64,000 bases of DNA. Origin: Cryoendolithus antarcticus (lineage: Eukaryota; Ascomycota; Dothideomycetes; Cladosporiales; Cladosporiaceae). Shown piece by piece: positions 10,331 through 19,494 of this stretch (within the stretch, counting starts at the first letter, position 1; each line of letters starts with the position of its first letter). Made by a program: the position numbers and the translations under genes. The stretch lies in assembly GCA_002077065.1 (NCBI GenBank), contig NAJO01000054.1, positions 124,001 to 188,000 of the forward strand, in the 5' to 3' direction. The notes below the pieces were generated by a model. It was not told where the DNA came from and did no database searches. It was given only the letters and a program-made list of their open reading frames with translations.

Positions 10331-10876
10331 CTAGAGCGCAGGCTTCGCTTGCCCAGATCCAGCCGTAAGCATCTGCGAGTTTGTCAGTATCATCCCTTAC
10401 CGCCTATACTTCGCCCGATTCAGATGCTCAGCATCAACATACCTCATTAGCACTCTGCTGCATACGCATCTCCCGCTCCATCTCCTGCACCTGCTGCTCC
10501 TCACTGAATGCCAACGCCCAAGGTACGCCCAGCAACAGCGCACTCGTGCTCACAACCCACAAGCTTTTCCCAGAAAAGCTCAATCCGCTCGTTACCCATC
10601 CCTGCGCCGATGATGCGAACGAGGAGAGGCGTGCGCGGGTTGTCGGGGGAATGATGTCTTTCAGCGCGGCGATGCGGTCGGAGAGGGTTTCTTCGAGGGA
10701 GTCGGAGAGGATGGAGGAGGTGTCGGAGTCTAATAGGAGGGGTTAGTAGGGAGTGGAAGAGGAGGGCAGGGTGGGAAGCTACTGGAGTCTGATTCCCAGT
10801 CGTCTTCTTCTTCGATCTTGGGACCTGGTTGCGCTGCGAGGAACTCTTCGTCGGGGACTTCTTCGAGCTTGACCAT
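10331..10876 (-). CDS. TOM22: Mitochondrial import receptor subunit Tom22
   Basis: Central receptor of the TOM complex in the mitochondrial outer membrane; it receives preproteins from Tom20 and Tom70 and organises the Tom40 pore. Three exons, 10783-10876, 10443-10729 and 10331-10372, give 140 aa, close to the usual fungal length. The N-terminus MVKLEEVPDEEF is the conserved start and is followed by the expected acidic cytosolic domain (about residues 1-46). The conserved DIIPPTTR segment precedes a single membrane span at about residues 88-106 containing the family's Pro, and a short intermembrane-space tail ends near MLTAGSG. Both introns have standard GT...AG ends and restore phase exactly. 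Confidence 0.94.
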
Positions 10877-11353
10877 GTTGATGGAATGTGTGAGGGGGTA
10901 AGAGAGGATTCTATTGCTGACTGCGATGCAAGAAGCGATGGGTAGAAGATGTGTGGTATACTTAATAGTTCACGTAGACATCACTGCATGGGGGTGTGAA
11001 GTTCGGAGGTGCCTCATTCGGCGACGCCAAGCAAAGTAACGCTCCTCTGACTTCACTTCACCAGCATTTTGATTGTGTTTATGTATGCGACTGTCACTGC
11101 TACGCGCGTCCGTCCGTTAACAGGCCACACCGACCTCCCTCCCACGATCCTTCACATGTCGTTGCGAGCGGGGTGCCATTCGAGAAGCAAGACGCGTGCA
11201 GCGCTCTCCTTCACGATCACAGCCCCCGTCTGTCTCAAAGACGTGACGTTCGAGTTCACCGCCACTTTCTCATCGCACACCCACGCATGTTTTCTTCGAG
11301 TGCGTGAACGTGTGCACGTTCTGCCATGGAGTTTCTGGAGTGCACGCAGCCAC
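10877..11353. other. Intergenic, 477 bp, with an overlapping out-of-frame reading frame
   Basis: Contains the TOM22 promoter. A reverse-strand frame of about 70 codons runs from near 11382 to 11152 in a different phase from the F-box gene and could be its true C-terminus after a frameshift or unrecognised splice. I cannot show this. Confidence 0.35.
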
Positions 11354-11827
11354 TCAGGATCGAGCTGATCTCTCCCAAACAAGCGTTTCTGGCAAAGTGC
11401 GCCCTTGTGAGCTGGTGGCTAGAGCAGAATCAATTTCTTCCAAGAACCTCGCTTCAGTGGTTTTATACTCGGACGCCTGTCCAGACTTTGCGTGTTCGAG
11501 ACTGAAAAGGTGGCGAAAGTCCGGGCGATAGCGATGGACTTCTTTCGCAATGGGGGCAAAGCTGATCGTCCTAAAGTGGCCCGTGTACTCGGCGCCGAGC
11601 GCCGATAGCAGAGGTTGATCTGGCTGCGGCTCGTTAGCCTCACCATTACTGTACATAAAGCTTGCAGGCTTCATGAACAGCTTTTCTTGCAGGATTGGCA
11701 AGGAATCAATCACGTCCTTGAAGGTCGACGAGACGCGCTGACAGCGTAAAATATCGGCCATTGAAGTTGGACAGAGGATCAGTTCCAGCAATTCGATGAT
11801 GCTGAGAACTCGTAATACAGCAGGCAT
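11354..11827 (-). CDS. Short F-box-like domain protein
   Basis: Open frame of 157 aa from the ATG at 11827. The N-terminal 50 residues (LSIIELLELILCPTS..DILRCQRVSSTFKDVI) have the hydrophobic and Leu pattern of the F-box, the Skp1-binding adaptor of SCF ubiquitin ligases. The following region, with FMKP and LVWERSA blocks, resembles small F-box proteins that are abundant in dothideomycetes. The expected C-terminal portion after WERSA is missing because the frame stops at 11354. A frame in another phase continues for about 70 codons, so the gene may be frameshifted, spliced there, or genuinely short. Substrate unknown. Confidence 0.6.
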   Translation of the reverse strand: MPAVLRVLSIIELLELILCPTSMADILRCQRVSSTFKDVIDSLPILQEKLFMKPASFMYSNGEANEPQPDQPLLSALGAEYTGHFRTISFAPIAKEVHRYRPDFRHLFSLEHAKSGQASEYKTTEARFLEEIDSALATSSQGRTLPETLVWERSARS

Positions 11828-12344
11828 TGCGGGTCGTGGGCTGTGAGTCGACGTCAGCACTTTGACATCAGCTTCTGCGTCCTGTTAGCGCACCTTGACT
11901 TTTGAGTCTGCCCGAAAATCAGATCTCGACTGGGGGATTGCGAGACCGTGGTCGTGGCGTATACGTGGATCAGTGGACCAGTGGCACTGACTGGATTGTG
12001 CAGACTTCCACTGTCACCACTTATGGAGGCTAGCTCTTCAGGGCACGCGTACCAGTGCAACACGCCTTACTCCTGATGCCTATCATGTCAGTAGCCACTC
12101 AGTGACAGTCCACAATGCCGTCATCTCCCTTGCGGCGTCAACTTAGTCCTCCGTCTGCCGGTAAGAACGCGACTTCAGCTTCATTTTAACGGCCAGTCTC
12201 CACAGCTCTCGCCTTTGCCAGTCACGATAGATGGATTCGCCCCCACCAATGATCGAAACATTCTAATTGATCGGCTCGTCGTAGCAATGCACACTTACAA
12301 TGACACAACACCACCAGCACGTCTTATCATGGCATCTCTATACA
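11828..12344. other. Intergenic, 517 bp
   Basis: Between the F-box-like gene (5' side) and the glycine cleavage H gene (3' side). One frame of about 69 codons is open on the reverse strand but lacks any recognisable feature. Confidence 0.45.
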
Positions 12345-12982
12345 CTAATGATCCTCTCCTGCCGCCTCCTCAGTAAACACCCGGTACCCTTCCCCATCCA
12401 TCAACTTGTCTACCTCCGCTGCATCTGTCACCTCAATCCTCGCCATCCAGCCCTCATCCTCCGGACTCCTGTTGATCGTCCCTGGCTTATCCTCCAGTAC
12501 TGCATTCGCTTCTATGATCTTGCCTGATATCGGGGTCATGATGTCTGAGGCGGACTTGACAGACTCGACTGCGCCTATGGCGTCGCCAGCGGAGACTTCG
12601 AGGTCGGTGGTGGGGAGCTCGACGTAGACGACGTCGCCGAGGGCTTTGGCGGCGTAGGTGGATATGCCGATGGTGCCTGTGGGTTGTTAGAGGAGGCCGG
12701 AGGATAGCCGTGGGGTGGTGAGTGGGGAAAGGGTACCCGTCTTCTTGTCATCGGAGAGCTCTATCCATTCGTGATCTTCTGTGTAGCGCTTTGCCAGTAC
12801 TGATATTGCTGTCAGTCATGTTCATCTCGGCGCTAACCCAATCAATCCGTACTTCTCGAGCTCCGTGTGAATGATCGCGTGCTTTGCGCTTGTAGCCGCA
12901 ACCTACTTGCTGCGCTACATCGTATGGGTGAAAAATTTGTGGCAGCGCGAGTTGCAGTGTTGACTGCTCTTATCGTGGCCAT
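12345..12982 (-). CDS. GCV3: Glycine cleavage system H protein, mitochondrial
   Basis: Lipoyl carrier of the mitochondrial glycine decarboxylase complex; it shuttles the aminomethyl group between the P, T and L proteins. Exons are 12853-12982, 12737-12799 and 12345-12676 (174 aa). The first exon encodes a classic mitochondrial presequence: 43 residues rich in Arg, Ala, Ser and Thr with no acidic residue. The mature part begins near KRYTEDHEWIEL, a family hallmark. The lipoylation site is in AVESVKSAS, Lys at about residue 105. The C-terminal half (KIIEAN, NRSPEDEGWM) matches the family. Donor phases 1 and 1 join correctly. It is divergent from the bS6m gene and shares a 183-bp promoter with it. 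Confidence 0.94.
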
Positions 12983-13165
12983 TGTTGTCTTTGTGAGTGA
13001 AAGGATAGAGGTGAGCTCTCAATGCCTTTTAACAGACGTTCGACTGGCACGTGGAAGTGGAGCCGAGGGAAAAATAAGGTATTACCTATTTGGGAGTTGG
13101 GATCCCGAGAGAAAGTACTACCGCAACGAGTCGCAGTTGCTTCATCGCAGCTATTCAATGCAAGG
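12983..13165. promoter_or_regulatory. Bidirectional promoter of GCV3 and the bS6m gene, with an E-box
   Basis: Only 183 bp separates two divergent start codons, both of mitochondrial proteins, so regulatory sites are probably shared. A palindromic CACGTG (13048-13053) lies 66 bp from one start and 113 bp from the other. It is the core of sites bound by fungal bHLH factors such as Cbf1. Confidence 0.5.
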
Positions 13166-13654
13166 ATGCTATACGAGCTCATTGGCGTGGTAGGGCATCG
13201 CCATCCTCCTGTCTCCCGCTTCTCTACTAATAACGATCTCCCAGTGCCGCCCCTCTCGTCCCCTGACAGAGATCAAAGAGTCCGCCCTCCCCCTCCCACA
13301 CACTCAATGCGCATCCCCGCCGCGTCCATCCTCCTATCCTAACACGCCCGTAGAATCGTCCGCACATCTTCCCTCCTCGTACTGAATGCCGGCGGCGTCG
13401 TTCGCGGCATAACAAACTGGGGTACCTTCCGGCTGCCGAAACCCTACCGCAAACAAGGCGCCACCTACGACTCTGGGCACTACTTCATATTGAGATTTGA
13501 TTCGAGCGCGAAGACACAGCATGCAGTAAGACGCACGTTGGGGCTGGACCCGAGGTTGATTCGGTATAGTGTTGTGAAGATGGGGGCGAAGTTGGAGGAT
13601 GTTGCAAAGGTCGAGGGGAAGGCTGAGTGGGGTGGGAAGGGGGAGGGTTATTGA
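13166..13654 (+). CDS. MRP17: Mitochondrial small-subunit ribosomal protein bS6m
   Basis: Component of the 37S mitochondrial ribosome. Three exons, 13166-13189, 13245-13279 and 13354-13654, give 119 aa. The start MLYELIGV is the family's first beta strand. The later block GGVVRGITNWG and GHYFILRFDSSAKTQHAVRR is diagnostic, followed by LDPRLIRYSVVKMG. The two first coding exons are only 24 and 35 bp. The second intron requires the non-standard donor GTCCGC, but its branch site CCTAAC and acceptor CGTAG are good, and only this choice joins EIKE to IVRTSS in frame. The first intron has the branch-like sequence TACTAAT. Divergent from GCV3. Confidence 0.9.
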
Positions 13655-13924
13655 GATTGGAGAGATGGGAGAAGGTGAGGTGAGGGATAGGGAGTGTAAG
13701 ATGCATGGCGTGGGATTATAGGTCTGATGGCGTTGGGATGGGTCTGGATAGCATGAACGTGAGACGGAAGGTGTAAGGGACATATTCGTTGGCGAAGAGG
13801 CATAAACGGTCACCACGAGTGTATACAATGTAACACCGCCGATCAAAATCTCGTCATGCTATCTGCACTGGAGCACAACACCACCGCAATGCGGTCAGAC
13901 GATGGACACTGCGATTCAGCGAAC

Positions 13925-16900
13925 TCAAGTGAAGCCACCCATCCTCGTCCTCTTCTTTTCCGATGGTTCATCATCCTGCACACATGTATTAGCTTCATCG
14001 CAGAGTTCTCTCAAGAGTTGGATAAAACTCACTTCCAGCCATCCACTGATAACGACCAATCTTCCGAACTCCTCCGCAACCTCCTTAGCCTCCACTTCAG
14101 GCGGCCCAGCAGTTCGGTCCAATTTACTGACCCTCTTGAACACAGCCATCATACACGTCCGATTCTGTGTCAAGAATGCCTTCGCCTGATGAAGAACACT
14201 TCCATTGTTAGGCCCTCTGCTGACGACGACAGCAGTGATGACTCTGAGCACCGCGCTGAGAAAGCGGTAGAACTGCCGTAGCGCTGCAAGATTGTCGATG
14301 TCCAGGCCGATGTCGGGATCGGTGGCGAAGAGGTTGGAGTCCGAGATGGCTTGGAACAGGCCTGAGGTGAGCAGCAAGCTGGAGCCTTCTGGTGAGGCGC
14401 GAGCGAGGTTCAAGAGCAGGGAGAGGGCGGTATGGAAGTAGGATAGCGCTGTTGGGAGATCCGCGTCTGCGTTGCGGAAGGAGTGGGAGGCGGTGGTTAT
14501 GCTGCTGTCCAGCAGAACAGGGATGAAATTCAGCTTTGTTAGCGACCGCAGCAGGATTGAAAGAGTGGAGGTCGAGACGAAGAGCGGGAGCAAGGCATCC
14601 AGAAAGAGCAAGGCGGAGATTCGTGTTGTGCCGCGGCCGGAGAAGGCATCTTCGGTGATGACACGAATGAGACGCTCGCCAGCTGTTTGAATCTGCAAGA
14701 GGAGCTGCTTGGTGGCCGCCGGAATTTGCTTTGACGTCTGCAGCCGTGCCAGTGCTGGTGGTGTGACTGTATCAGCCAGCACAAGGCAGCAGATCCGGTA
14801 ACATACGTCTCGGAGGACTAGGCTAGTCTCGCTATCGCAGATGGCTTTCACGCAGACGTGGAAGGCGGTGTGCAGACGCTCCGCCCGGCTGCTTGATGCT
14901 CGTGAATCGCTTCGAGAGGACGTTGCGACGCTTGCGCTGATTAGTGTAAGAGTCAACCTCGCAAAGAGCCCCGCTGCGTCCATGTCGTCACCAAGAGACT
15001 TCTCCAGACGTGAGAGCACCACTTGCAACGCCTGTAGGGCGAACATCGTTAGATCGGTCTCGTTTAGTCCACCAGCTGTCACAATCGTAGACACGACATC
15101 CGTCCATGCCTCGGTGGCATCAAGTCGTGCTCGCTGAATCTCTCCAAATGCGTTCTGGCTGAATAGACTGGCAAGTAGCGCTGTCTCCTCGTCCTCTACT
15201 TGCTGAGCTTCGACTGTCCCAGCGTATACGTCGCTACTTAGATGAAGCTCACGCCTCCGTACGGCCAGAAGCTCAGCAGCCAGGTCCAGATCGAAGCTGG
15301 GAGTGTCAGATGTTGGCTCTGAGATACACGGAGATAGATCAACTCCTTCGTAATGACGGAGTGAGATGTCAGGCGGAGCTGCGACCTCGATGTCAAAGAA
15401 GTCGATCAGCTGCAGTATTGACGCCGCAGCTGTGTTCTCCCCGTCTGGTTCAATGACAGCTCCCAGCAGAGCATTGACCTGGCGACCGCGAAGAGAGTCC
15501 ATTCTACCATCTGAAAGTGCCCGTAGCTCCAGTCCGGCGTACTCGAAGTAGGCATCACGGCACTGCATGAAGTCCCTGATACCGCTACCGCCGGGCTTTA
15601 ACAATACTGCCGGATCGCTCGGCGGTAGATCGTCCCAAAGCCCATCAGGACGTGTCTCAAGTAGTGATATGGCAATGGCGGGCAGAAAGTCGACACTGCG
15701 TAGCTCACTCTGCACCACGGGGGCAGTCAGTGTTGCGGCTGCGAGCTTGGTCATAATCTCCATACAGCCGCGCTTCAGTGACAAGAGCCAAGCTAGGTTA
15801 GTCTGATCAGCACCTGTCGGAAGGTCGTTGGCGCATCTTGCAATGGCATGGAACATTGATGTGCCCGACGCGAAGAGTCCGTCTCCTTCTGAGATCACAT
15901 TGTCGATGCGGCCGTTGACGTCCAGCAATCCGAGCATGGTATGTGCGATCGTCGGCGTGTCTTTCGATGCGTTAAGGCTGCTACTCAAGAAATCCACTAG
16001 GGCTCTCGCCTTGGTAATTCTGAGAGGCTCAGTGCCTTCCTTGACGCCCTGCTCGAAGTCGGCTGCATCGAGTGTGAAGGTATCGCGTAGATGTTCTGCA
16101 ACCGCATCCGCGAAGGGCTGGACACTAGCGACAAGTCTGTTGCCAACCCGTTGACCTGACATGGGATCGACAACAGAGGTGAGCTTGCTTGACGTTGAGA
16201 GTCTTCCAAGCAAGCCAATGGCACTCAACGACAGCTCAAGATGCTTACTGGCGACAAGAAAATACACAAAGCCCATGGCTGGCAGCTGGCTCAGCATGAC
16301 TTCGTCGAATGATGCAATTGCAGGATTCGCCACGGCATCGCTTCTCGCAGGTGCCGATATCTTTATGACTGGCCGCACGATGCTGAAGTACGTTGGCTGA
16401 AGGCGCATCACCAAGTCCATCACTTGAATCGCCTTCGTTGTCATCTGCACGACCGGCGAGGCACTGTCGAAAGCCTCCATCTCTTCCACAGCCGGGTGGA
16501 GACAGTCATACAGAGCTACAATCGTGCTGTTGCTGAACATGTGCTCCATGGTACGTGCGAACGGGTGCAATCGGACATAGGTCTGCAGGGATTCGGTCTT
16601 GATGGTCTTCTCAACCGCAAGACTGCTCGTGTTGGCCAGCACAACTAGACTTTCGTTGAAGGTCGATAATGCAAGCCAGGCGAAGGTCAGACAGGCATGA
16701 CGAAGTACGCTGCAAAGCAGCCTGTTCTCCATGAGCGATGGCTGAGCCATGGGTAGCGCAAGTGCTTGGCCCAAGACGAAGTCGACGTATGGTTCCATCC
16801 CATCGCGTCGTTGTGATGAGCCCAGTGACTCGGGGAACGGTAAGGGATCGAGCAATGCATCTGGATCATTGCGAACTGGCTCCATGAGTGCGTTGAGTAA

Positions 16901-19039
16901 GTGTACGAACGATGTCGCGATCTCGGCATTCTCCGCGACACGCCTCAAATACTGCTTCGCGGGCGGAGGTCGAAGTCCAGGTGTGGTCTGCTGTCTCCCG
17001 TCACCAGCCTCCATACCTCCAGAAAGCCACGAATCGATCGCTGTCCATACCCCATCATTGATGTCCGCAGTCTTGTCTGTAAGTAGTGCTGCCAATAAGT
17101 CGAAGCAGGACGACTGAACGTTCGGGGGCGAATTGCTTTGTACCAGACGAAGTAGATACTCATGCAGAAGGAATGGCTGCTCGCGTAGGATCCAATGGCG
17201 AGCGGCCGGACTGTTCTCGCAGACGTGAGCAGCCAACCGAATGTATGCTTCGAGCATGATGGGTGTTTCCTTTTCGGTAATATTCACGTCCTTCATGCCG
17301 TCCGCCAGGCCAATCGAGTCTGGCAATACAGCCGGTCTACCTTTGTTCTGCGTGGCAAATACCTCAAGCTCGCCGAAGATCTGTGCCCAGCTGACCGCGT
17401 GCGCTATTTTAGGCTGCCCGGCCACAAGACTCATCTCACCCAGCAGGAAGCGATGCGTGTTATTCGCGGACTTCGTATCTCCCGAGATGGCTTTCAGCAG
17501 TTGACAAAATGCAGCAACGCGAGGCGTAGGTAATCTCTGCGACGCCCAGCGCAGAAAGCCGCACAAATTGCCACCCGGATCCGACCAGAAGTCTTCAGCG
17601 GCTTCGGCGTCTTCCTGATATGCGCCTGCAACGACGAGCATGAACCTTTCCAAGTCCATCGAGTCGGGCTGGACTCCTTCCACGGGCATTGAATAGACTC
17701 GCCGTCTGACATCGTCCTCTTGAGTTTTCAACTTCCTCAGTAGATCTGGCATGTTCGATACGAACGCGCCGACGAACTCCTGCATCAGCTCCATCACAAG
17801 GGACGCAAAGTCGCGCGAAGGTGCGGTGGTGTCGTGAGAAAATGCAACGCTGTTGTCGAGGAGGAAGCCAACCAGACCAGCCTTGGCCGGGTCATACCAG
17901 CTTTCCGTTTTTAAGAAGTCAGTGATGCCAAGCATGAGATGGAATGCCTTCCCTTCACAACAATCTGTGAAAAGCTTGCTGCGCTCCTGCTCTAATTTCG
18001 CAAGCGGACCTTCTCGTACGCTGCTATGCGCCGAGGGCTCACCAAATCGAGCACTGTACTCTGCCAACCACCAGATAGTCGTGGCTGATTGGTACATCTT
18101 CGCCTTCCACTGCAGCTGACCAGGACCAGGCGCAAAGAGCCTGTGTAAGTCTCGCGCAGCGTCATCAGTCGTGGAGTCTGAAGATCCAAAATGTGCAGAA
18201 CCTGCAAGTAAAATGGGAGCGTAATGTACCATGATATCAGCAGTGGTGTCCGCGGCGGCTGCCTTGCTGAGGAAGCCGCGATAGTCTTCGGGGAACACAT
18301 AGCTGCTGGTAATGAAATAGGTCATAGTCGAGGCCAAAGCTTCATGCTGGCGAGTAAGTAGCATTCTCTGGGCTTGTAGCATCTCACCATGTGGAGTATT
18401 GAGGTCGCGACCTGTCATAGCAAACATCTGAACGTGATCCTGAGTCTTCTTGAGACCTTCCTCGATCATCGTGAGTCCATCTATGCATCTCCTCCAGAAA
18501 GCAGAGCGCTCACTGGGTGGTGCATCGGCTCCTCCCATGATCTCACGTACAGCACTTTGCGCAAGCTGCGCCTCTCCGTCATCGGGATCCGCATTGGCGC
18601 CCTTCTTGCATAGTAAGCGTACGCACTCCGTGAGCGCCTCTCGTTGGTTTTGGAATCTCAGGATCGCGCGCAGTGGTAAGAGCTCCGTGTAGCCATCTGA
18701 AGATGCTGAGACCGCAAGATAGAGCTGCGCAGCTTCCAGCTCGTCCAAATCAAGCTCGTCCGCCACCTGTATCGCTCCTTCCCGGAATTCCTGGTTGATA
18801 GAGTATTCCTCATTGCCAAGCTTGACCGTGCTGGTGGGCGGGTTGCCCGTCGGACTCGCGCTTAACGCATCTCTGCTGGCCGGGCTCCTCTTCTTCTTGT
18901 CCAACAGTCTCCGAAAGTCTGCCATGCTCGCATCTATCTCTAGCTCCAGTCGTTGTATATTGGCAAGCCTAGAGTCCATGAATAGCAAGAGATCGCGTTG
19001 CAGACTCTGCAGCCGCTCCAAAGGGTCATCGTCCTCCAT
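13925..19039 (-). CDS. NUP192: Nucleoporin Nup192 (Nup205 family), inner-ring scaffold
   Basis: Large alpha-helical scaffold of the inner ring of the nuclear pore. A frame of 1704 codons runs from the ATG at 19039 (MEDDDPLERLQSLQRDLL); the frame continues upstream without a better ATG. The length matches fungal Nup192 (about 1650-1850 aa). The N-terminal segment with WRRCID.. and EMLQAQRMLL, and the all-helical, Leu-rich remainder, fit the family; no other domain is seen. Near the 3' end a sequence from 14032 down to 13976 has a perfect GTGAGT donor, a GCTAATAC branch site and a CAG acceptor and is exactly 57 nt. It may be a removable in-frame intron, which would give 1685 aa ending GWLE-DDEPSEKKRTRMGGFT. 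Divergent from TEL1. Confidence 0.92.
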   Translation of the reverse strand: MEDDDPLERLQSLQRDLLLFMDSRLANIQRLELEIDASMADFRRLLDKKKRSPASRDALSASPTGNPPTSTVKLGNEEYSINQEFREGAIQVADELDLDELEAAQLYLAVSASSDGYTELLPLRAILRFQNQREALTECVRLLCKKGANADPDDGEAQLAQSAVREIMGGADAPPSERSAFWRRCIDGLTMIEEGLKKTQDHVQMFAMTGRDLNTPHGEMLQAQRMLLTRQHEALASTMTYFITSSYVFPEDYRGFLSKAAAADTTADIMVHYAPILLAGSAHFGSSDSTTDDAARDLHRLFAPGPGQLQWKAKMYQSATTIWWLAEYSARFGEPSAHSSVREGPLAKLEQERSKLFTDCCEGKAFHLMLGITDFLKTESWYDPAKAGLVGFLLDNSVAFSHDTTAPSRDFASLVMELMQEFVGAFVSNMPDLLRKLKTQEDDVRRRVYSMPVEGVQPDSMDLERFMLVVAGAYQEDAEAAEDFWSDPGGNLCGFLRWASQRLPTPRVAAFCQLLKAISGDTKSANNTHRFLLGEMSLVAGQPKIAHAVSWAQIFGELEVFATQNKGRPAVLPDSIGLADGMKDVNITEKETPIMLEAYIRLAAHVCENSPAARHWILREQPFLLHEYLLRLVQSNSPPNVQSSCFDLLAALLTDKTADINDGVWTAIDSWLSGGMEAGDGRQQTTPGLRPPPAKQYLRRVAENAEIATSFVHLLNALMEPVRNDPDALLDPLPFPESLGSSQRRDGMEPYVDFVLGQALALPMAQPSLMENRLLCSVLRHACLTFAWLALSTFNESLVVLANTSSLAVEKTIKTESLQTYVRLHPFARTMEHMFSNSTIVALYDCLHPAVEEMEAFDSASPVVQMTTKAIQVMDLVMRLQPTYFSIVRPVIKISAPARSDAVANPAIASFDEVMLSQLPAMGFVYFLVASKHLELSLSAIGLLGRLSTSSKLTSVVDPMSGQRVGNRLVASVQPFADAVAEHLRDTFTLDAADFEQGVKEGTEPLRITKARALVDFLSSSLNASKDTPTIAHTMLGLLDVNGRIDNVISEGDGLFASGTSMFHAIARCANDLPTGADQTNLAWLLSLKRGCMEIMTKLAAATLTAPVVQSELRSVDFLPAIAISLLETRPDGLWDDLPPSDPAVLLKPGGSGIRDFMQCRDAYFEYAGLELRALSDGRMDSLRGRQVNALLGAVIEPDGENTAAASILQLIDFFDIEVAAPPDISLRHYEGVDLSPCISEPTSDTPSFDLDLAAELLAVRRRELHLSSDVYAGTVEAQQVEDEETALLASLFSQNAFGEIQRARLDATEAWTDVVSTIVTAGGLNETDLTMFALQALQVVLSRLEKSLGDDMDAAGLFARLTLTLISASVATSSRSDSRASSSRAERLHTAFHVCVKAICDSETSLVLRDVCYRICCLVLADTVTPPALARLQTSKQIPAATKQLLLQIQTAGERLIRVITEDAFSGRGTTRISALLFLDALLPLFVSTSTLSILLRSLTKLNFIPVLLDSSITTASHSFRNADADLPTALSYFHTALSLLLNLARASPEGSSLLLTSGLFQAISDSNLFATDPDIGLDIDNLAALRQFYRFLSAVLRVITAVVVSRGPNNGSVLHQAKAFLTQNRTCMMAVFKRVSKLDRTAGPPEVEAKEVAEEFGRLVVISGWLEVSFIQLLRELCDEANTCVQDDEPSEKKRTRMGGFT
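13976..14032 (-). other. Candidate 57-nt in-frame intron in NUP192
   Basis: On the reverse strand this stretch starts GTGAGT, contains GCTAATAC about 17 nt before its end, and finishes GTGCAG. Its length is a multiple of three with no stop, so it is invisible to frame-based calling. Its size equals the window's usual introns. Confidence 0.6.
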
Positions 19040-19494
19040 AGTGGCGATTATAGAGAGTATTAGCCAGGCCGTGTAGTTGGAAGAGGGTGAGGTTTGCCAA
19101 ATCAAAGTTGAAGGGTAGCCGATACCTCTATTCAATAAAATCTACAGCTTGAGACGCGAGGTTGCCGCGTAGATTAGACTCAGGGCCCGGGCCGTCACCT
19201 TATATCGACCCCGGTCGACGCACCTCCACCCTCGTTATACATCTGATGCCGTTCGCGCATCTTATGTTCTACTTCTCCCCATACGAACACAAAGACAGCG
19301 AGACTAGTCCCCCGATATGGCAGGAAGTGATCGTACTACAGTCTTGTCGGTGACCGCTCATAGGTGAAGCATCATTTTCACTTCACGATTCATTTGCAGC
19401 ACGATGATCACCTCTCTCCTATCGCATCAACTCTCCCCTCCCCGATCCTGCGTGAGATTTCGAGGACCGTGCACTTGCGGACTCTGCATGCAAG
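19040..19494. promoter_or_regulatory. Divergent promoter region of NUP192 and TEL1, 455 bp
   Basis: Separates the two start codons and should contain both promoters. The TEL1 side is pyrimidine-rich on the forward strand (around 19395-19450). Other open frames across the TEL1 start are in different phases and have no domains. Confidence 0.45.

Noticed and set aside
14767..14806. Possible 40-nt intron in NUP192 (GTATGT ... ATACAG)
   Set aside because: Removal would break the reading frame, and the frame is open through it, so it is most likely coding.
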